A stretch of 58,002 nucleotides of DNA from positions 1 to 58,002 of the forward strand of contig CALXQW010000035.1 of assembly GCA_944390805.1 (NCBI GenBank). The letters run 5' to 3'. The notes below the pieces were generated by a model. The model was given only the letters and a program-made list of their open reading frames with translations, searched no databases and was not told the origin of the DNA. Source of the DNA: an uncultured Opitutales bacterium. Lineage in GTDB: Bacteria; Verrucomicrobiota; Verrucomicrobiia; Opitutales; Intestinicryptomonadaceae. Shown one piece after another: positions 17,173 through 26,437 of the stretch. The translations under genes and the position numbers were made by a program. Positions within the stretch are counted from its first letter, which is position 1. The number at the start of each line of letters is the position of its first letter.

Positions 17173-17421
17173 TTATTTGCGTACGCGGGAGAACTTCTTT
17201 TGGAACTTCTCAACACGGCCTGCCGTATCCACGAAGCGCTTCTCGCCCGTATATGCCGGATGCGAAGCCGCCGTGACATCGCGAACTACCACATAATGCT
17301 CTACTCCGTCTATAACTTCAGTCTGACGGCTCTTCATTGTGGAATGCATGATAAAGCGGGTGCCAGAAGATATGTCCGTAAAGCAGACCGGATTGTATGC
17401 GGGATGAATGTCTTTCTTCAT
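17173..17421 (-). CDS. rpmE: 50S ribosomal protein L31, type B
   Basis: An 82-residue protein starting [20 protein letters not shown]. Type B L31 lacks the zinc-binding CxxC of type A and has the longer insert seen here ([33 protein letters not shown]). The frame stays open upstream to 17505, but the family start and an AGGAG nine bases before 17421 fix the ATG. It lies between rpmJ and the trp leader, with no terminator between it and trpL. Confidence 0.95.
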   Translation of the reverse strand: MKKDIHPAYNPVCFTDISSGTRFIMHSTMKSRQTEVIDGVEHYVVVRDVTAASHPAYTGEKRFVDTAGRVEKFQKKFSRVRK

Positions 17422-17446
17422 TTCAAAATGCTCCTGGAAATATTGA

Positions 17447-17572
17447 TTAGCCCTGCTTTGCCTTGAAGCGGGGATGCGTTTTGTTGATGACGTACACGCG
17501 ACCATGCCTGCGTACCACCTTGCAGTCTGGATGACGCGATTTCAAAGATTTTATTGACGATGCTACTTTCAT
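17447..17572 (-). CDS. rpmJ: 50S ribosomal protein L36
   Basis: A 41-residue protein, [18 protein letters not shown]..., followed by [19 protein letters not shown]. It has the L36 pattern, including a single Cys in place of the full zinc site and the longer C-terminal extension typical of the second L36 form that accompanies type B L31. It is first in the rpmJ-rpmE-trpL-trp transcript order and ends 25 bases before rpmE. Confidence 0.93.
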   Translation of the reverse strand: MKVASSIKSLKSRHPDCKVVRRHGRVYVINKTHPRFKAKQG

Positions 17573-17607
17573 AGTAAGAGCTTTCTTTTATAAGAAAAGT
17601 CATATAC

Positions 17608-17634
17608 AGAATACATACCCCCCATACTTGTCAA
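17608..17634 (-). promoter_or_regulatory. candidate promoter for rpmJ-rpmE (and trp read-through)
   Basis: A perfect -35, TTGACA (17634-17629), is followed after 15 bases by TATTCT (17613-17608), about 36 bases before the rpmJ ATG. The short spacer lowers certainty. I found no convincing promoter between rpmE and trpL, so this may also drive the trp operon. Confidence 0.45.
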
Positions 17635-17982
17635 GGAAGTTTTGAAAATTTTTAATTTTTATATTTTTACCGCTCTTCAGTCAGATCTCTATTTGCACTT
17701 TTGCCTTATATTAAGGCATCTGGCAATACTGTATCTTTGCTGAATTGCGCACTCTATGTCATCGACTATATCTTTAAAATTTATAAGATATTTTTTATAT
17801 CCTGCTCATCTGCCTAATTATCTTATTTAAATACGTGCGGTGTAATTGTTTCTTCATATCTTTGCCGCAACTGCTTTTTTCTTTTAAAACAGAGAGTGAA
17901 TATCGTCTTAAATTTTAACTTTTCTTGAGGGCTTCTTTCTCCCCCATAAGCCGCAAAAAGCCTTTCTGCTTACTGCCTCTGA
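17635..17982. other. non-coding gap between lspA and rpmJ
   Basis: About 350 AT-rich bases without a credible gene. The only structure noted is a small perfect inverted repeat, TGCCTTA/TAAGGCA at 17702-17718, without a U-run. It may lie in the 3' end of the lspA transcript. Confidence 0.5.
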
Positions 17983-18573
17983 TTACTTTACGGCAGTCTT
18001 GTTGCGGTTCTTCTTAATATCTCCCAGTATGCTTGATATTATATATAGAAAAACTCCAATGCATATTGCGCAGTCTGCAACATTGAAAGCCGGCCATCTG
18101 TAATTTATTATGGGCAGATGCACATCTAAAAAATCTATTACATGCCCGTAACATATGCGGTCTATCAGATTGCCCAAAACTCCTCCGGCAAATAGCCCTA
18201 CAGATACCTGGGCAAGCTTTTCGTCCAGCCCAAGCTGGTCCCTAAAAAACCACATAGCAGCAAGCACTAAAACCGCTATCGACGAAAGAAAATATGTCTG
18301 CCCAGACAGCATTCCCCATGCGGCTCCCTCATTTGCTATGTGTACTATATAGAAAAAATTCTCTATAACCTCTATAGGCTCGTGCTCGGATCCAAAAAAA
18401 TATGTAGGTTCCCCCTTGCTCCAATGCACCGTCTGCGATATCGCATACTTAGTAAGCTGATCGGCAATTATAACCAATGCCCCCACTGTTAAAATTAACC
18501 ACGCCGCTGAATTTCTCCCAGCGGGTTTACGCGAGGAGTTCCCTCGTTCTATTTGATTATCTTTGCCGTTCAA
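17983..18573 (-). CDS. lspA: lipoprotein signal peptidase (signal peptidase II)
   Basis: Inner-membrane aspartic protease that removes lipoprotein signal peptides. The 196 residues have four membrane segments and the two catalytic aspartates, in GNLIDRICYGHVIDFLD and FNVADCAICIG. The early ADQLTKY and NEGAAWGML motifs also match. The only in-frame start is a TTG at 18573, 18 bases past the DksA-like gene, with no ATG before the first helix. The hydrophilic N-terminus is about 20 residues longer than usual. The order ileS - (DksA-like) - lspA resembles the common ileS-lspA pairing. Confidence 0.93.
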   Translation of the reverse strand: MNGKDNQIERGNSSRKPAGRNSAAWLILTVGALVIIADQLTKYAISQTVHWSKGEPTYFFGSEHEPIEVIENFFYIVHIANEGAAWGMLSGQTYFLSSIAVLVLAAMWFFRDQLGLDEKLAQVSVGLFAGGVLGNLIDRICYGHVIDFLDVHLPIINYRWPAFNVADCAICIGVFLYIISSILGDIKKNRNKTAVK

Positions 18574-18591
18574 TGGATAGCTTATTTGAAA

Positions 18592-19707
18592 TTATCTGTC
18601 TAGAGACGGAGGTAGATCTGTATCGTCCATAGGCTGCGCAATGGAGGCTCCATCTGTTGCAAAATCTGTTGTGGGAATATTTCTAGAGGCCAACTTTGCC
18701 TTGCGGGCTTCGGTTTCCTTTATCTCCTGTCCCTCTTTTGAGTATCTTGCAAACGGTATGGCCTCAAGCCTACTCTCAGGTATAGGTTTGCCGGTTATCT
18801 CGCATATGCCGTATGTGCCATTCTTAATGCGCTCTATGGCTGCGTCTATCTCGGCAACTGTACCTTTTTCGTCGGAAAGTATGCTGAATGCCAAATCCCT
18901 CTCGAAACTTTCACTGCCGGCGTCTCCAAGATGCTGCCCGTAGGCGTTCATGTCTCCGGCGGAATCGTGCGAGGCGCGCGTCTTGACGTCGTCGGAATGC
19001 TCCGATATCCCGCGCGTGTATTTGTCGCGCAGACCAACCAGCAGCTTGTAATATTTCTTCCACTTCTTCGGTACGTCCTTCTCCTGGAACTTAGCGCGAG
19101 ACTCATTTACTGGATTAAATCCAAGTATGTCAGCCAAACTTGCCGCACCAAGCGTGCGCTTCTGCTGCGCCGGCATCACAAACTGAGCCTGTACCGCCGC
19201 GCTTGAAGACGCCTCTCCAGCCTTGCTCTTTCCCGTATCTTTGCTGCTCTGCTCCGTTGATACTGTATTCTTTCTGTTGGACAGATATGCGTCTAAATCT
19301 GCTATGGAAAAATATATTGCAGCAGACGGCCTTGTAGGTTCCGATTTCTTAACTCCCTCTGCCGCCGCCGCTGGCTTTTGTATTGCGGCTTCCTTTAAAC
19401 TTTCGGCAACCTTCTTGAGAATTTCACGCTTGTCGCTCTTGAGGCTCAAAAGCACCTTGCGGTTGTCTTTAGAGCCCTTCTTCTCATTGGAAATTGCTAT
19501 CTTAACTTCCGCAAGCGCAACTTTCTCCGGACGTTTCTCAGCAGTATTCTTCTTTGTATCGGCCGCTCCATTAGCGCCTTTCTTGAGTCCCCCCGACGAA
19601 GCCGGCTTCTTTGTGGCCGGTTTCTTTGTGTTGGCGGAAACGCCTTTTGTAGGCTTTACCGCCTTCTTTGCGGCCTTCTTAGCCGCCGGTTTGTTCTTAG
19701 AGCTCAT
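18592..19707 (-). CDS. DksA/TraR-like protein with Lys/Ala/Pro-rich N-terminus and degenerate zinc finger
   Basis: A 371-residue protein in two parts. Residues 1 to about 60 are very rich in Lys, Ala, Pro and Thr (for example KKAAKKAVKPTK), resembling histone-H1-like tails. A charged middle follows. The C-terminal part (about 225-345) has a DksA-type coiled coil and the finger motif YGICEITGKPIPESRLEAIP with FARYSKEGQ. In DksA the finger is CxxC...CxxC; here only the first Cys remains and the others are Thr, Ser and Glu, so zinc is unlikely to bind. Family members act on RNA polymerase via the secondary channel; whether this one does is unknown. Encoded between ileS and lspA. Confidence 0.72.
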   Translation of the reverse strand: MSSKNKPAAKKAAKKAVKPTKGVSANTKKPATKKPASSGGLKKGANGAADTKKNTAEKRPEKVALAEVKIAISNEKKGSKDNRKVLLSLKSDKREILKKVAESLKEAAIQKPAAAAEGVKKSEPTRPSAAIYFSIADLDAYLSNRKNTVSTEQSSKDTGKSKAGEASSSAAVQAQFVMPAQQKRTLGAASLADILGFNPVNESRAKFQEKDVPKKWKKYYKLLVGLRDKYTRGISEHSDDVKTRASHDSAGDMNAYGQHLGDAGSESFERDLAFSILSDEKGTVAEIDAAIERIKNGTYGICEITGKPIPESRLEAIPFARYSKEGQEIKETEARKAKLASRNIPTTDFATDGASIAQPMDDTDLPPSLDR

Positions 19708-19728
19708 TTCCTTTGAAGATTGTTCTTT

Positions 19729-22515
19729 TTATTTGTAATGTTTCAACGCCTCCGCGCAGCGCGGGCATAGGCCGTTTTCGTCGATATGAGGAACCATTCT
19801 CCAGCAACGGGCGCATTTCTCTCCGCCTGCCTTGCGCGCAGATACGCATACCTCGTCGGAATCTCCTTCCGCAAGCGATACTTTCGATACTATAAATATC
19901 TCCGGCAATTTGTCGGCAAATTCCTCCAAAATTTTAGCATCTTGCGAATCTTTTTTTACAGACAACTCTATCTCAGCCTCAAGACTCTTGCCTATGGTCT
20001 TGTCCTTCCTGAGCTTCTCGAGAGCCTCATTCGTACGCTCCCTTATCTGCAAAAGACGCTCTATCTTGCCGTACGTCTCGTCGTGCTGCCAGTTAGGATC
20101 TACATCGGGCCAGTCCTGCAAATGTATGGAATCTTCAAGATATTCCGCCCCGTGCTTGAAACTGTACGCCTCATCGGCGGTAAAGGTAAGTATCGGCGAT
20201 ATCACCTTCATGAGGATGTCGTTTATGACATTCATGGCTGTCTGCGAACTCCGGCGAATCTTATCGTCGGGCGCAAGAGTGTAAAGCCTGTCTTTGAGTA
20301 TGTCGTGGTATATTCTCGATAATGTAACTCCGCAGAATATGTCTATCAGCTTGTATACCTTGTGGAATTCGTAGCTGTCGTATGCGGCTTTAGCCTCCTC
20401 TGCAAACAGACCGGCCTTGTGCAGAGCCCATTTGTCTATCGCGTCCATCTGCGAATACTCTACCGCATCTTTCTCCGCGTTGAAGTCAGACAAATTCCCC
20501 AACTGGTACATCAGCGTATTCCTGACGCTCCTGTATGTGTTGGCTACATGCCCCAATATGTCTTCTGATATGGGTATGTCGTTCTGGTAGTCCTCGGAAC
20601 ATATCCACATCCTTATGATGTCGGCCCCGTATTTGTTGACGTACATGTCGGCAGTCTGCGGCTTTCCGTCGGACTTAGATATCTTCCTGCGCTGTTGGTC
20701 AACTATAAATCCATGGGTTATCACATTCCTGTACGGAGCATGCCCTGTCGTGGCAACGCTCGTCCAAAGAGAACTCTGAAACCACCCTCTGTGCTGGTCG
20801 GACCCCTCAAAATATAAATCCGCCGGATGTTTTAACTTGGGGTTCTTCGCAAGCACGGCCATGTGGCTTGAACCGGAATCTATCCATACGTCAAGCGTGT
20901 CCAAACCCTTCCTCAATTTTGCTTTGTCGCCCCATTCGGCAGGCACATCTATGCCGTCCAGAATTTCGGCCTCGGAGGCGTCGTACCAAAAACCGCTTCC
21001 GTATTTCTCTATCTTGTCGGCTATCTTCAACGCAACCTGCGCGTCTATATGCGATACGTTGTTCTCGTCAAAAAATGCGGGAATCGGCACTCCCCATGCG
21101 CGCTGTCTCGATATACACCAGTCGGGCCTCGACTCAACCGCACCGCGTATGCGGTTTGCGCCGCGCTCGGGTATCCATTTTACTGTGTCTATAGCCGCCA
21201 ACGCCTCCTTGCGGAAACCGTCCTTGTCCAACGCTACAAACCATTGGTCCATAGCTCTAAATATAACCGGAGTCTTTGAACGCCAGCAATGCGGATATTG
21301 GTGCGTTATCTTGCGGCTGTTCAACAGCGCGCCGCTTCTCTTCAATATCTCCAAAACCTTCTCGTTTGCCTCGTTTCGGCCACCCTTTTCAAGAACGGTA
21401 ATTCCTACAAGTTCTTCGGGTATCCACTCGTCTTTAACGTATCTGCCCTGATCGTCGAGCGGACAATATATGTCTAAGCCGTATTGCAATCCGGCTACAT
21501 AGTCTTCCAGACCGTGTCCGGGCGCTATGTGCACGCAGCCAGTTCCGGAATCTGTCGTCACATATTGTGCGTTTATCACGGGGCTTATTCTGTCTATAAA
21601 AGGATGCTTTGTACGCAGCCCCTCCAGCGACTTTCCTTTGCCTATCTTGCTTATCTTTACATTTTCCAGCCCAACATCCTTCGCAAATGTGTCGGCGAGA
21701 GCATCGCATACTATAAACTTTCTTCCGCCCGGAACTTCCACCAGCGCATAGTCGAAATCAGGATGCATGGCTATCGCAAGATTTGCTGGCATAGTCCACG
21801 GAGTTGTTGTCCAAATGACAACCTCGGCGTCTTTAGGCAAATTGAACTTGCCTGCGTCTTCCTCGAGAATCTTAAACGCAACCCATATAGAGTCTGAAGT
21901 GTGGTCTTTATATTCTATCTCAGCCTCCGCAAGCGCCGTGGCGCAAGGTATAGACCAGTAAACGGGCTTCTTGCTGCGGTATACCAAGCCCCTCTTTATG
22001 AACGCCGCAAATGTGCGCATTATCTCGGCTTCGTATGCGGGATTCATCGTGCGGTACTCATCTGCCCAGTCCGCCAAAACTCCAAGCCTTATAAATTGCG
22101 ACTTCTGCTTCTCTATAAAACTCTTTGAAAAGTTTGCGCATTCCTGCCTCAATTCCGACAAAGAAAGCGTCTTTCCCTGCTCGCGCAACATCTTAGAAAC
22201 CTTGTGTTCTATCGGCAGCCCATGGCAATCCCACCCCGGAATATACGGAGTTGCATATCCGCGCAATGTCTTGTAGCGCAGTATGGCGTCTTTCAATATC
22301 TTGTTAAGAGCAGTTCCTATGTGCACATCGCCGTTAGTAAACGGAGGCCCGTCGTGCAGCACAAATTTCTCCCTCCCGGCGCGGCGCGCCTGGATCTTAT
22401 CGTATAAGCCTATTTTTTTCCAATGCTCTATGCGCTTTGGCTCGCGCTTTACAAGATCTCCCCTCATGGGGAAATCGGTTTTTGGAAGATTTACTTTGCT
22501 TGCCTCTTTTGACAT
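19729..22515 (-). CDS. ileS: isoleucyl-tRNA synthetase
   Basis: Class I synthetase charging tRNA-Ile, 928 residues. The HIGH signature is DVHIGTALNK near residue 65, preceded by HDGPPFTNG. The CP1 editing domain includes WTTTPWTMPANLAI, and the KMSKS loop appears as KISKS in QQRRKISKSDG. The C-terminus has a zinc-binding knuckle pair, CARCWR and CPRCAEAL. The frame extends 11 codons upstream of the chosen ATG (22515) with a basic stretch that lacks homology, so the shorter start (MSKEASKVNLPKTDFPMRG) is preferred. The KISKS variant is common. It is the head of the ileS - DksA-like - lspA set. Confidence 0.97.
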   Translation of the reverse strand: MSKEASKVNLPKTDFPMRGDLVKREPKRIEHWKKIGLYDKIQARRAGREKFVLHDGPPFTNGDVHIGTALNKILKDAILRYKTLRGYATPYIPGWDCHGLPIEHKVSKMLREQGKTLSLSELRQECANFSKSFIEKQKSQFIRLGVLADWADEYRTMNPAYEAEIMRTFAAFIKRGLVYRSKKPVYWSIPCATALAEAEIEYKDHTSDSIWVAFKILEEDAGKFNLPKDAEVVIWTTTPWTMPANLAIAMHPDFDYALVEVPGGRKFIVCDALADTFAKDVGLENVKISKIGKGKSLEGLRTKHPFIDRISPVINAQYVTTDSGTGCVHIAPGHGLEDYVAGLQYGLDIYCPLDDQGRYVKDEWIPEELVGITVLEKGGRNEANEKVLEILKRSGALLNSRKITHQYPHCWRSKTPVIFRAMDQWFVALDKDGFRKEALAAIDTVKWIPERGANRIRGAVESRPDWCISRQRAWGVPIPAFFDENNVSHIDAQVALKIADKIEKYGSGFWYDASEAEILDGIDVPAEWGDKAKLRKGLDTLDVWIDSGSSHMAVLAKNPKLKHPADLYFEGSDQHRGWFQSSLWTSVATTGHAPYRNVITHGFIVDQQRRKISKSDGKPQTADMYVNKYGADIIRMWICSEDYQNDIPISEDILGHVANTYRSVRNTLMYQLGNLSDFNAEKDAVEYSQMDAIDKWALHKAGLFAEEAKAAYDSYEFHKVYKLIDIFCGVTLSRIYHDILKDRLYTLAPDDKIRRSSQTAMNVINDILMKVISPILTFTADEAYSFKHGAEYLEDSIHLQDWPDVDPNWQHDETYGKIERLLQIRERTNEALEKLRKDKTIGKSLEAEIELSVKKDSQDAKILEEFADKLPEIFIVSKVSLAEGDSDEVCVSARKAGGEKCARCWRMVPHIDENGLCPRCAEALKHYK

Positions 22516-22601
22516 TTGTCTGCTTTTTCTTTTTTTGCCTCTCCGCACAGCTTGGCCGCGCGGCAGGGCGGTTTTATTAAATTATATATGATGCGTATTT
22601 T

Positions 22602-23039
22602 TTAGAACGGAAATATGTGGTTCCACACGGAATCTTTCCCGATGGCGGCCGAATCATCATCATTCTCGTCCGAACTGCCGCCGCTCTTGCCGGACTTCTG
22701 CACTCCTGCGGCACCTGCCGATTTCCCTACATTATTTGCTTTCGCTTTTTGCGGCAATGCCGCTTCCGCCGCCGCCGCCCTTTCGGCGGTCTTCATTTGT
22801 CTTAACTTGCGCTTGTCTATGCGGTTTTCCTCCCTTAGGGCGGATATGGTTTTCATATCCTGCCTGCTGAGATCCGAATCCGACGATAAAATCTTTTGTA
22901 TGCGCGCGTCTCTTTCGGCTATCTTCTCCTCCAAAGATTCCTTTGTCTCCGGCGCGGAATTTTCTCCCCGTTGCGCGGCAAACAGCGGCCCCGTGCAAAG
23001 ACATATCATCATCAACATTCTTATGAGGAATTTTTTCAT
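22602..23039 (-). CDS. small secreted protein, unknown function
   Basis: A 145-residue product beginning MKKFLIRMLMMICLCTG, a clear signal peptide with likely cleavage after FAA. The mature part is charged and predicted helical (EEKIAERDARIQKIL..., REENRIDKRKLRQMK) with an Ala/Lys and Gly/Ser-rich tail ending in NHIFPF. No domain is recognised. The ATG at 23039 is preferred over the longer frame because it places the signal peptide at the N-terminus. It lies 86 bases upstream of ileS on the same strand. Confidence 0.55.
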   Translation of the reverse strand: MKKFLIRMLMMICLCTGPLFAAQRGENSAPETKESLEEKIAERDARIQKILSSDSDLSRQDMKTISALREENRIDKRKLRQMKTAERAAAAEAALPQKAKANNVGKSAGAAGVQKSGKSGGSSDENDDDSAAIGKDSVWNHIFPF

Positions 23040-23124
23040 AAGCGGGCAATTAAAACACAAGAAACGCCAAAATCAACCCGAATTTACATATCTGGCTGGC
23101 TGCCGAAAATTTTAGCCGCGCAGT

Positions 23125-24180
23125 TTATTTCTTGCCGCTATCTTTGGTTTGCTTGCTCTTTAGAAACATGTCTACGTCGCGGGCGAGAATTTTACTGTGC
23201 AGTTTCTGCCCTGTCCGGTTTAAATGGTAAGACGAGTCCGAAAACATATCCCGCGGGTAGGAATACTTCTTTGGCTCGAAAGGAGCTTCAAGGTTGCAAG
23301 TTTTCCATATATCTTTTATTTTGGCGTACTTCTCCCTTGCATCGGGGTTGTCGAATGAAAATCCTTTACATATGAGGTTTGGAGGAGGTGCTATTATAAA
23401 TCTGGCCCCTTTAGATTCAACCTTGCGCGCTATGGCCTCTATGCGCTTTATCTGGTCTAAATCGAAAGAGACTTGCATAAAGTTCTGTTCGTTTCCGGCG
23501 TAGGTGTTCTTTGTAGGGGCAAGATATGTTCCGTCTTTCTTTATGTTCCGGAAAGAGTAGGGGAATTGTTCCGGATTTTCCGGATCGGACGAAGTTTTCC
23601 ATATCTCTAAAAGTTTGTCGTCTGGGAAAGGATTGTACTTGTCTGGATTGAATATTGAGCCTATCCCCCTTATGAAGAAAAACCTGTCGAGCTTAAATAT
23701 CATCATGAAACGCTCTGGGAATGAAAGGGAACGGAAATATTCCCTGTCCCATTCAAGAATATTTTTTGCCTGATAGGCAAACCAGCCGTCCCTATTGCCG
23801 TAGTATTGCCATTCGAGCGCTCCCACAACAAGGTCGCCCGGCTTTATGTACGGTATTGCTTTTGAAAATAAGAATTCGGCATCGAACGCCCCGTTGGAGG
23901 AGAAATTTAGAGCGGGCCTTCCGGTTATCTCCTCTATTATAGGCATGTCCAATCCGAACAGTACGCTAGACCCGCCGACAAATATTATCTTTGGCTTGTC
24001 GGAGAACTTATCCTCTTTTGCTATGCTATTTTTTATTACGTACAGTTCCCGTATCCATGCGTTGTCTTTGCGTATGTTTGAAGCAAACTGCGCCAGCAGG
24101 AATCCGAGAGCAATCTTTCCGGCTATAAACACAATAGCCGATAAAGCAAATGCCCATAGAAACTTTTTATTAGCGGACAT
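23125..24180 (-). CDS. SGNH-hydrolase-like membrane-anchored protein (O-acetylation partner)
   Basis: A 351-residue protein with one N-terminal membrane helix (KKFLWAFALSAIVFIAGKI) and a periplasmic domain. The nucleophile motif VGGSSVLFGLD (about residues 67-77) and the late DSSYHLNRTGQ (catalytic Asp/His) are those of SGNH/GDSL proteins such as AlgX, DltD and PatB-like O-acetyltransferase partners. The ATG at 24180 is four bases past the stop of the MBOAT gene, so the two are co-translated. The MBOAT protein would bring acyl groups across the membrane and this protein would transfer them to a glycan. The glycan is not identifiable here. Confidence 0.78.
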   Translation of the reverse strand: MSANKKFLWAFALSAIVFIAGKIALGFLLAQFASNIRKDNAWIRELYVIKNSIAKEDKFSDKPKIIFVGGSSVLFGLDMPIIEEITGRPALNFSSNGAFDAEFLFSKAIPYIKPGDLVVGALEWQYYGNRDGWFAYQAKNILEWDREYFRSLSFPERFMMIFKLDRFFFIRGIGSIFNPDKYNPFPDDKLLEIWKTSSDPENPEQFPYSFRNIKKDGTYLAPTKNTYAGNEQNFMQVSFDLDQIKRIEAIARKVESKGARFIIAPPPNLICKGFSFDNPDAREKYAKIKDIWKTCNLEAPFEPKKYSYPRDMFSDSSYHLNRTGQKLHSKILARDVDMFLKSKQTKDSGKK

Positions 24181-24184
24181 CTTT

Positions 24185-25588
24185 TTAGAAATTGAAATAG
24201 ATGAACGGGCTTGCCTGCTCTGGATATACAATGCACGTTAGCAGAAACGCAAAGAATACTCCAAGCGCAATGGCGAGCGGAAGCGACGGCTTGAACTTTA
24301 TCTCCAGCGTATTCTTTGACAAAAGGCATAGCAGCAGACATCCCGCACAGCATAGAAGCAGCTTGTTGAGGTCTTTGTCGAACACCTGGTTTGCCGCCTC
24401 GAAAGGCAGGTACATTCTCCTTAAAATCTCTACGGCCGTAGATATGCTATCTGCCCTGAAAAACACCCATGCGGCATTTACAAAATTGAAGGTTATAAAC
24501 CACGCCAAGACCTTAGGCATCTTTACCGGCGTATTTAAAATTTTGCTCCACACCCTGTGTATGGCGCTTGCAAGGCCGTGCAAGCCGCCCCATACAACAA
24601 AAGTCCACCCTGCGCCGTGCCAAAGCCCGCAGAGCAAGAATACTGCGAGCAGATTGAACAGAGTTCTGCCTTGCCCCTTTCTGCTTCCTCCCAGGGGTAT
24701 ATACATATAGTCCCTCAAAAAGCTCGACAGCGTAATATGCCACCGCCTCCAGAAGTCTTGAATACTCAGCGCCTTGTACGGACTGTTGAAATTTATCGGA
24801 ATTCTTATATTCAAGAACATGCCTATTCCGCAGGCCATATCGCAGTAGCCGGAAAAGTCAAAATACAGCTGGAATGTATATCCGAGGCTTGCAGCCCATG
24901 CGTCTATGCAGCCCAATGATTGCGGATCGGCAAAGGCGGGCGCCACTAATGCTGCCATGTAGTCTGCTATAAGCACCTTCTTGGCAAGTCCCATCGTAAA
25001 TACGAATAATCCCCGCGAGAAATTCTCCGAATTAAACCTCCCTATGCTCTTATCTTCAAATTGAGATACCATATCGCCGTACCGCGCTATGGGACCCTGT
25101 ATAAGCTTTGGAAAAAACGATACAAAAAGTGCATAGTCCAAAAAAGATCCGCGCTTTGCCTGGCCTCTATATGTATCTACAAGATAGGATATCTGCGTGA
25201 ATGTAAAAAAGCTTATTGCAAGTGGCATTGCTATATTGCCTATTGAGATGTATTCCTCCTTTAGCAGGCCGTTTACGGTATCGGCAAAGAAATTTGCGTA
25301 TTTATAATAGCCAAGAGCCAAGAGGTTTAAGCATACGCCTATCCATAGACATAGCTTTTTATGCTGAAAGCTTTCTGATGAAAGTATGTGCCCAAATGCA
25401 AAATTTACCAGAATGCTTATTGCAAAAATTAGCAGGTAGTCTACCTTAAGCCACGCATAGAAAAATAGGCTCGCCGCCAAAAGAAACAATTTTGATATCC
25501 GAAATTGTCCCACCCCGTTTAAGAGAAAAAATATGCCGACAACCACCGGCAAAAACAGCATTACAAATATCGGAGAATTAAATAGCAT
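24185..25588 (-). CDS. MBOAT family O-acyltransferase (AlgI-like)
   Basis: A polytopic membrane protein of 467 residues with the MBOAT core. KLIQGPIARY, LYFDFSGYCDMACG, NSPYKALSIQDFWRRWHITLSSFLRDYMYIPLGG and the active-site LCGLWHGAGWTFVVWGGLHG with conserved histidines are characteristic of AlgI-type proteins. These move acetyl groups to periplasmic partners for polysaccharide O-acetylation. The SGNH partner gene follows directly. No alginate genes are nearby, so the acceptor is unknown. Confidence 0.9.
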   Translation of the reverse strand: MLFNSPIFVMLFLPVVVGIFFLLNGVGQFRISKLFLLAASLFFYAWLKVDYLLIFAISILVNFAFGHILSSESFQHKKLCLWIGVCLNLLALGYYKYANFFADTVNGLLKEEYISIGNIAMPLAISFFTFTQISYLVDTYRGQAKRGSFLDYALFVSFFPKLIQGPIARYGDMVSQFEDKSIGRFNSENFSRGLFVFTMGLAKKVLIADYMAALVAPAFADPQSLGCIDAWAASLGYTFQLYFDFSGYCDMACGIGMFLNIRIPINFNSPYKALSIQDFWRRWHITLSSFLRDYMYIPLGGSRKGQGRTLFNLLAVFLLCGLWHGAGWTFVVWGGLHGLASAIHRVWSKILNTPVKMPKVLAWFITFNFVNAAWVFFRADSISTAVEILRRMYLPFEAANQVFDKDLNKLLLCCAGCLLLCLLSKNTLEIKFKPSLPLAIALGVFFAFLLTCIVYPEQASPFIYFNF

Positions 25589-25850
25589 GAAAGTTTCCTG
25601 GATTTATCCGTTTACTTGTGTGTCTTATAATATTTAACGATTATTTTTAGACCTTATACTGTTGATATTTTCGCTAAAGCCAAGAATATTTAGCTTTTAG
25701 GTGATATTTCTTCATTCTAATTGCATATAAAGACGTATAAAAGTGCATATCTTATATGTGGGTCTTATGTTTTATAGTCTCTTTTTTAACCTGTAAAAAA
25801 GCGTTGCAATGCGTTTGTGAAAAGGGGAGAATGTGCAAAAAAGAAAGACT

Positions 25851-26414
25851 ATGAACGATACTATAAATACTTTGTTGTCGAGGCGCTCCGTGCGCGAATA
25901 TCAAGATAAACCTGTCCCGACAGATTTGCTGGACAAGATATTATCTTGCGGTCAGGCAGCTCCCAGCGGCATGAACCGCCAAGCCTGCCAGATTACAGTA
26001 CTTTGCGGAAAGCGTTTGCAAGGCCTTTTGGATGCCGTAAGGACAGACGCCTTGCGCTCTGCCGACGCATTTTGGCGCGAGGCCGCAGCAGACCCGGACT
26101 TTAATTTCTTCTACAATGCGCCCGCTTTTATAATAGTTTCTGCCGATCCGTCGAGAGAACCCCTTACGCCAATAGAAGACGGCGCTGTAATTCTTGAGAA
26201 TATGATGCTCGCGGCGGCCTCTTTGGGGTTGGCTTCTTGTTGGATTCATTCCCTTGTTATGATAAATCCTCTGCGCGAGGGCCGCGCGTATCTCGACAAG
26301 CTGGGCCTGCCTTTGAATCACCGCATAATAGGCTCTATGAGCCTTGGATATGCAGCCTCAGATCTGCCTGAAAGGCCGCCTCTTGAAGGAAATAATATTG
26401 TTAAGATTGTTTAG
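25851..26414 (+). CDS. nitroreductase family oxidoreductase
   Basis: FMN-dependent reductase-like protein of 187 residues. The N-terminal LLSRRSVREYQDKPVP is the FMN-phosphate motif, followed by AAPSGMNRQACQI. Later, ILENMMLAAASLGLASCWIHS and MSLGYA complete the family pattern. A GTG six codons upstream (25833) behind GGGGAG is an alternative start, but the spacing is too short and homologues begin near MNDTINTLLSRR. It stands alone, with a strong hairpin about 25 bases past its stop. The substrate is unknown. Confidence 0.88.
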   Translation: MNDTINTLLSRRSVREYQDKPVPTDLLDKILSCGQAAPSGMNRQACQITVLCGKRLQGLLDAVRTDALRSADAFWREAAADPDFNFFYNAPAFIIVSADPSREPLTPIEDGAVILENMMLAAASLGLASCWIHSLVMINPLREGRAYLDKLGLPLNHRIIGSMSLGYAASDLPERPPLEGNNIVKIV

Positions 26415-26437
26415 GCTCTTGTATGAAATAGAGTATT

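Noticed and set aside
17162..17210. A TATAGT box just before the trpL ATG as a trp promoter
   Set aside because: It would start transcription inside the trpL start codon, and no good -35 is present, so it cannot supply a translated leader.
17422..17505. N-terminal extension of L31
   Set aside because: The extra 28 codons overlap rpmJ in another frame and do not resemble L31; an AGGAG fixes the internal ATG.
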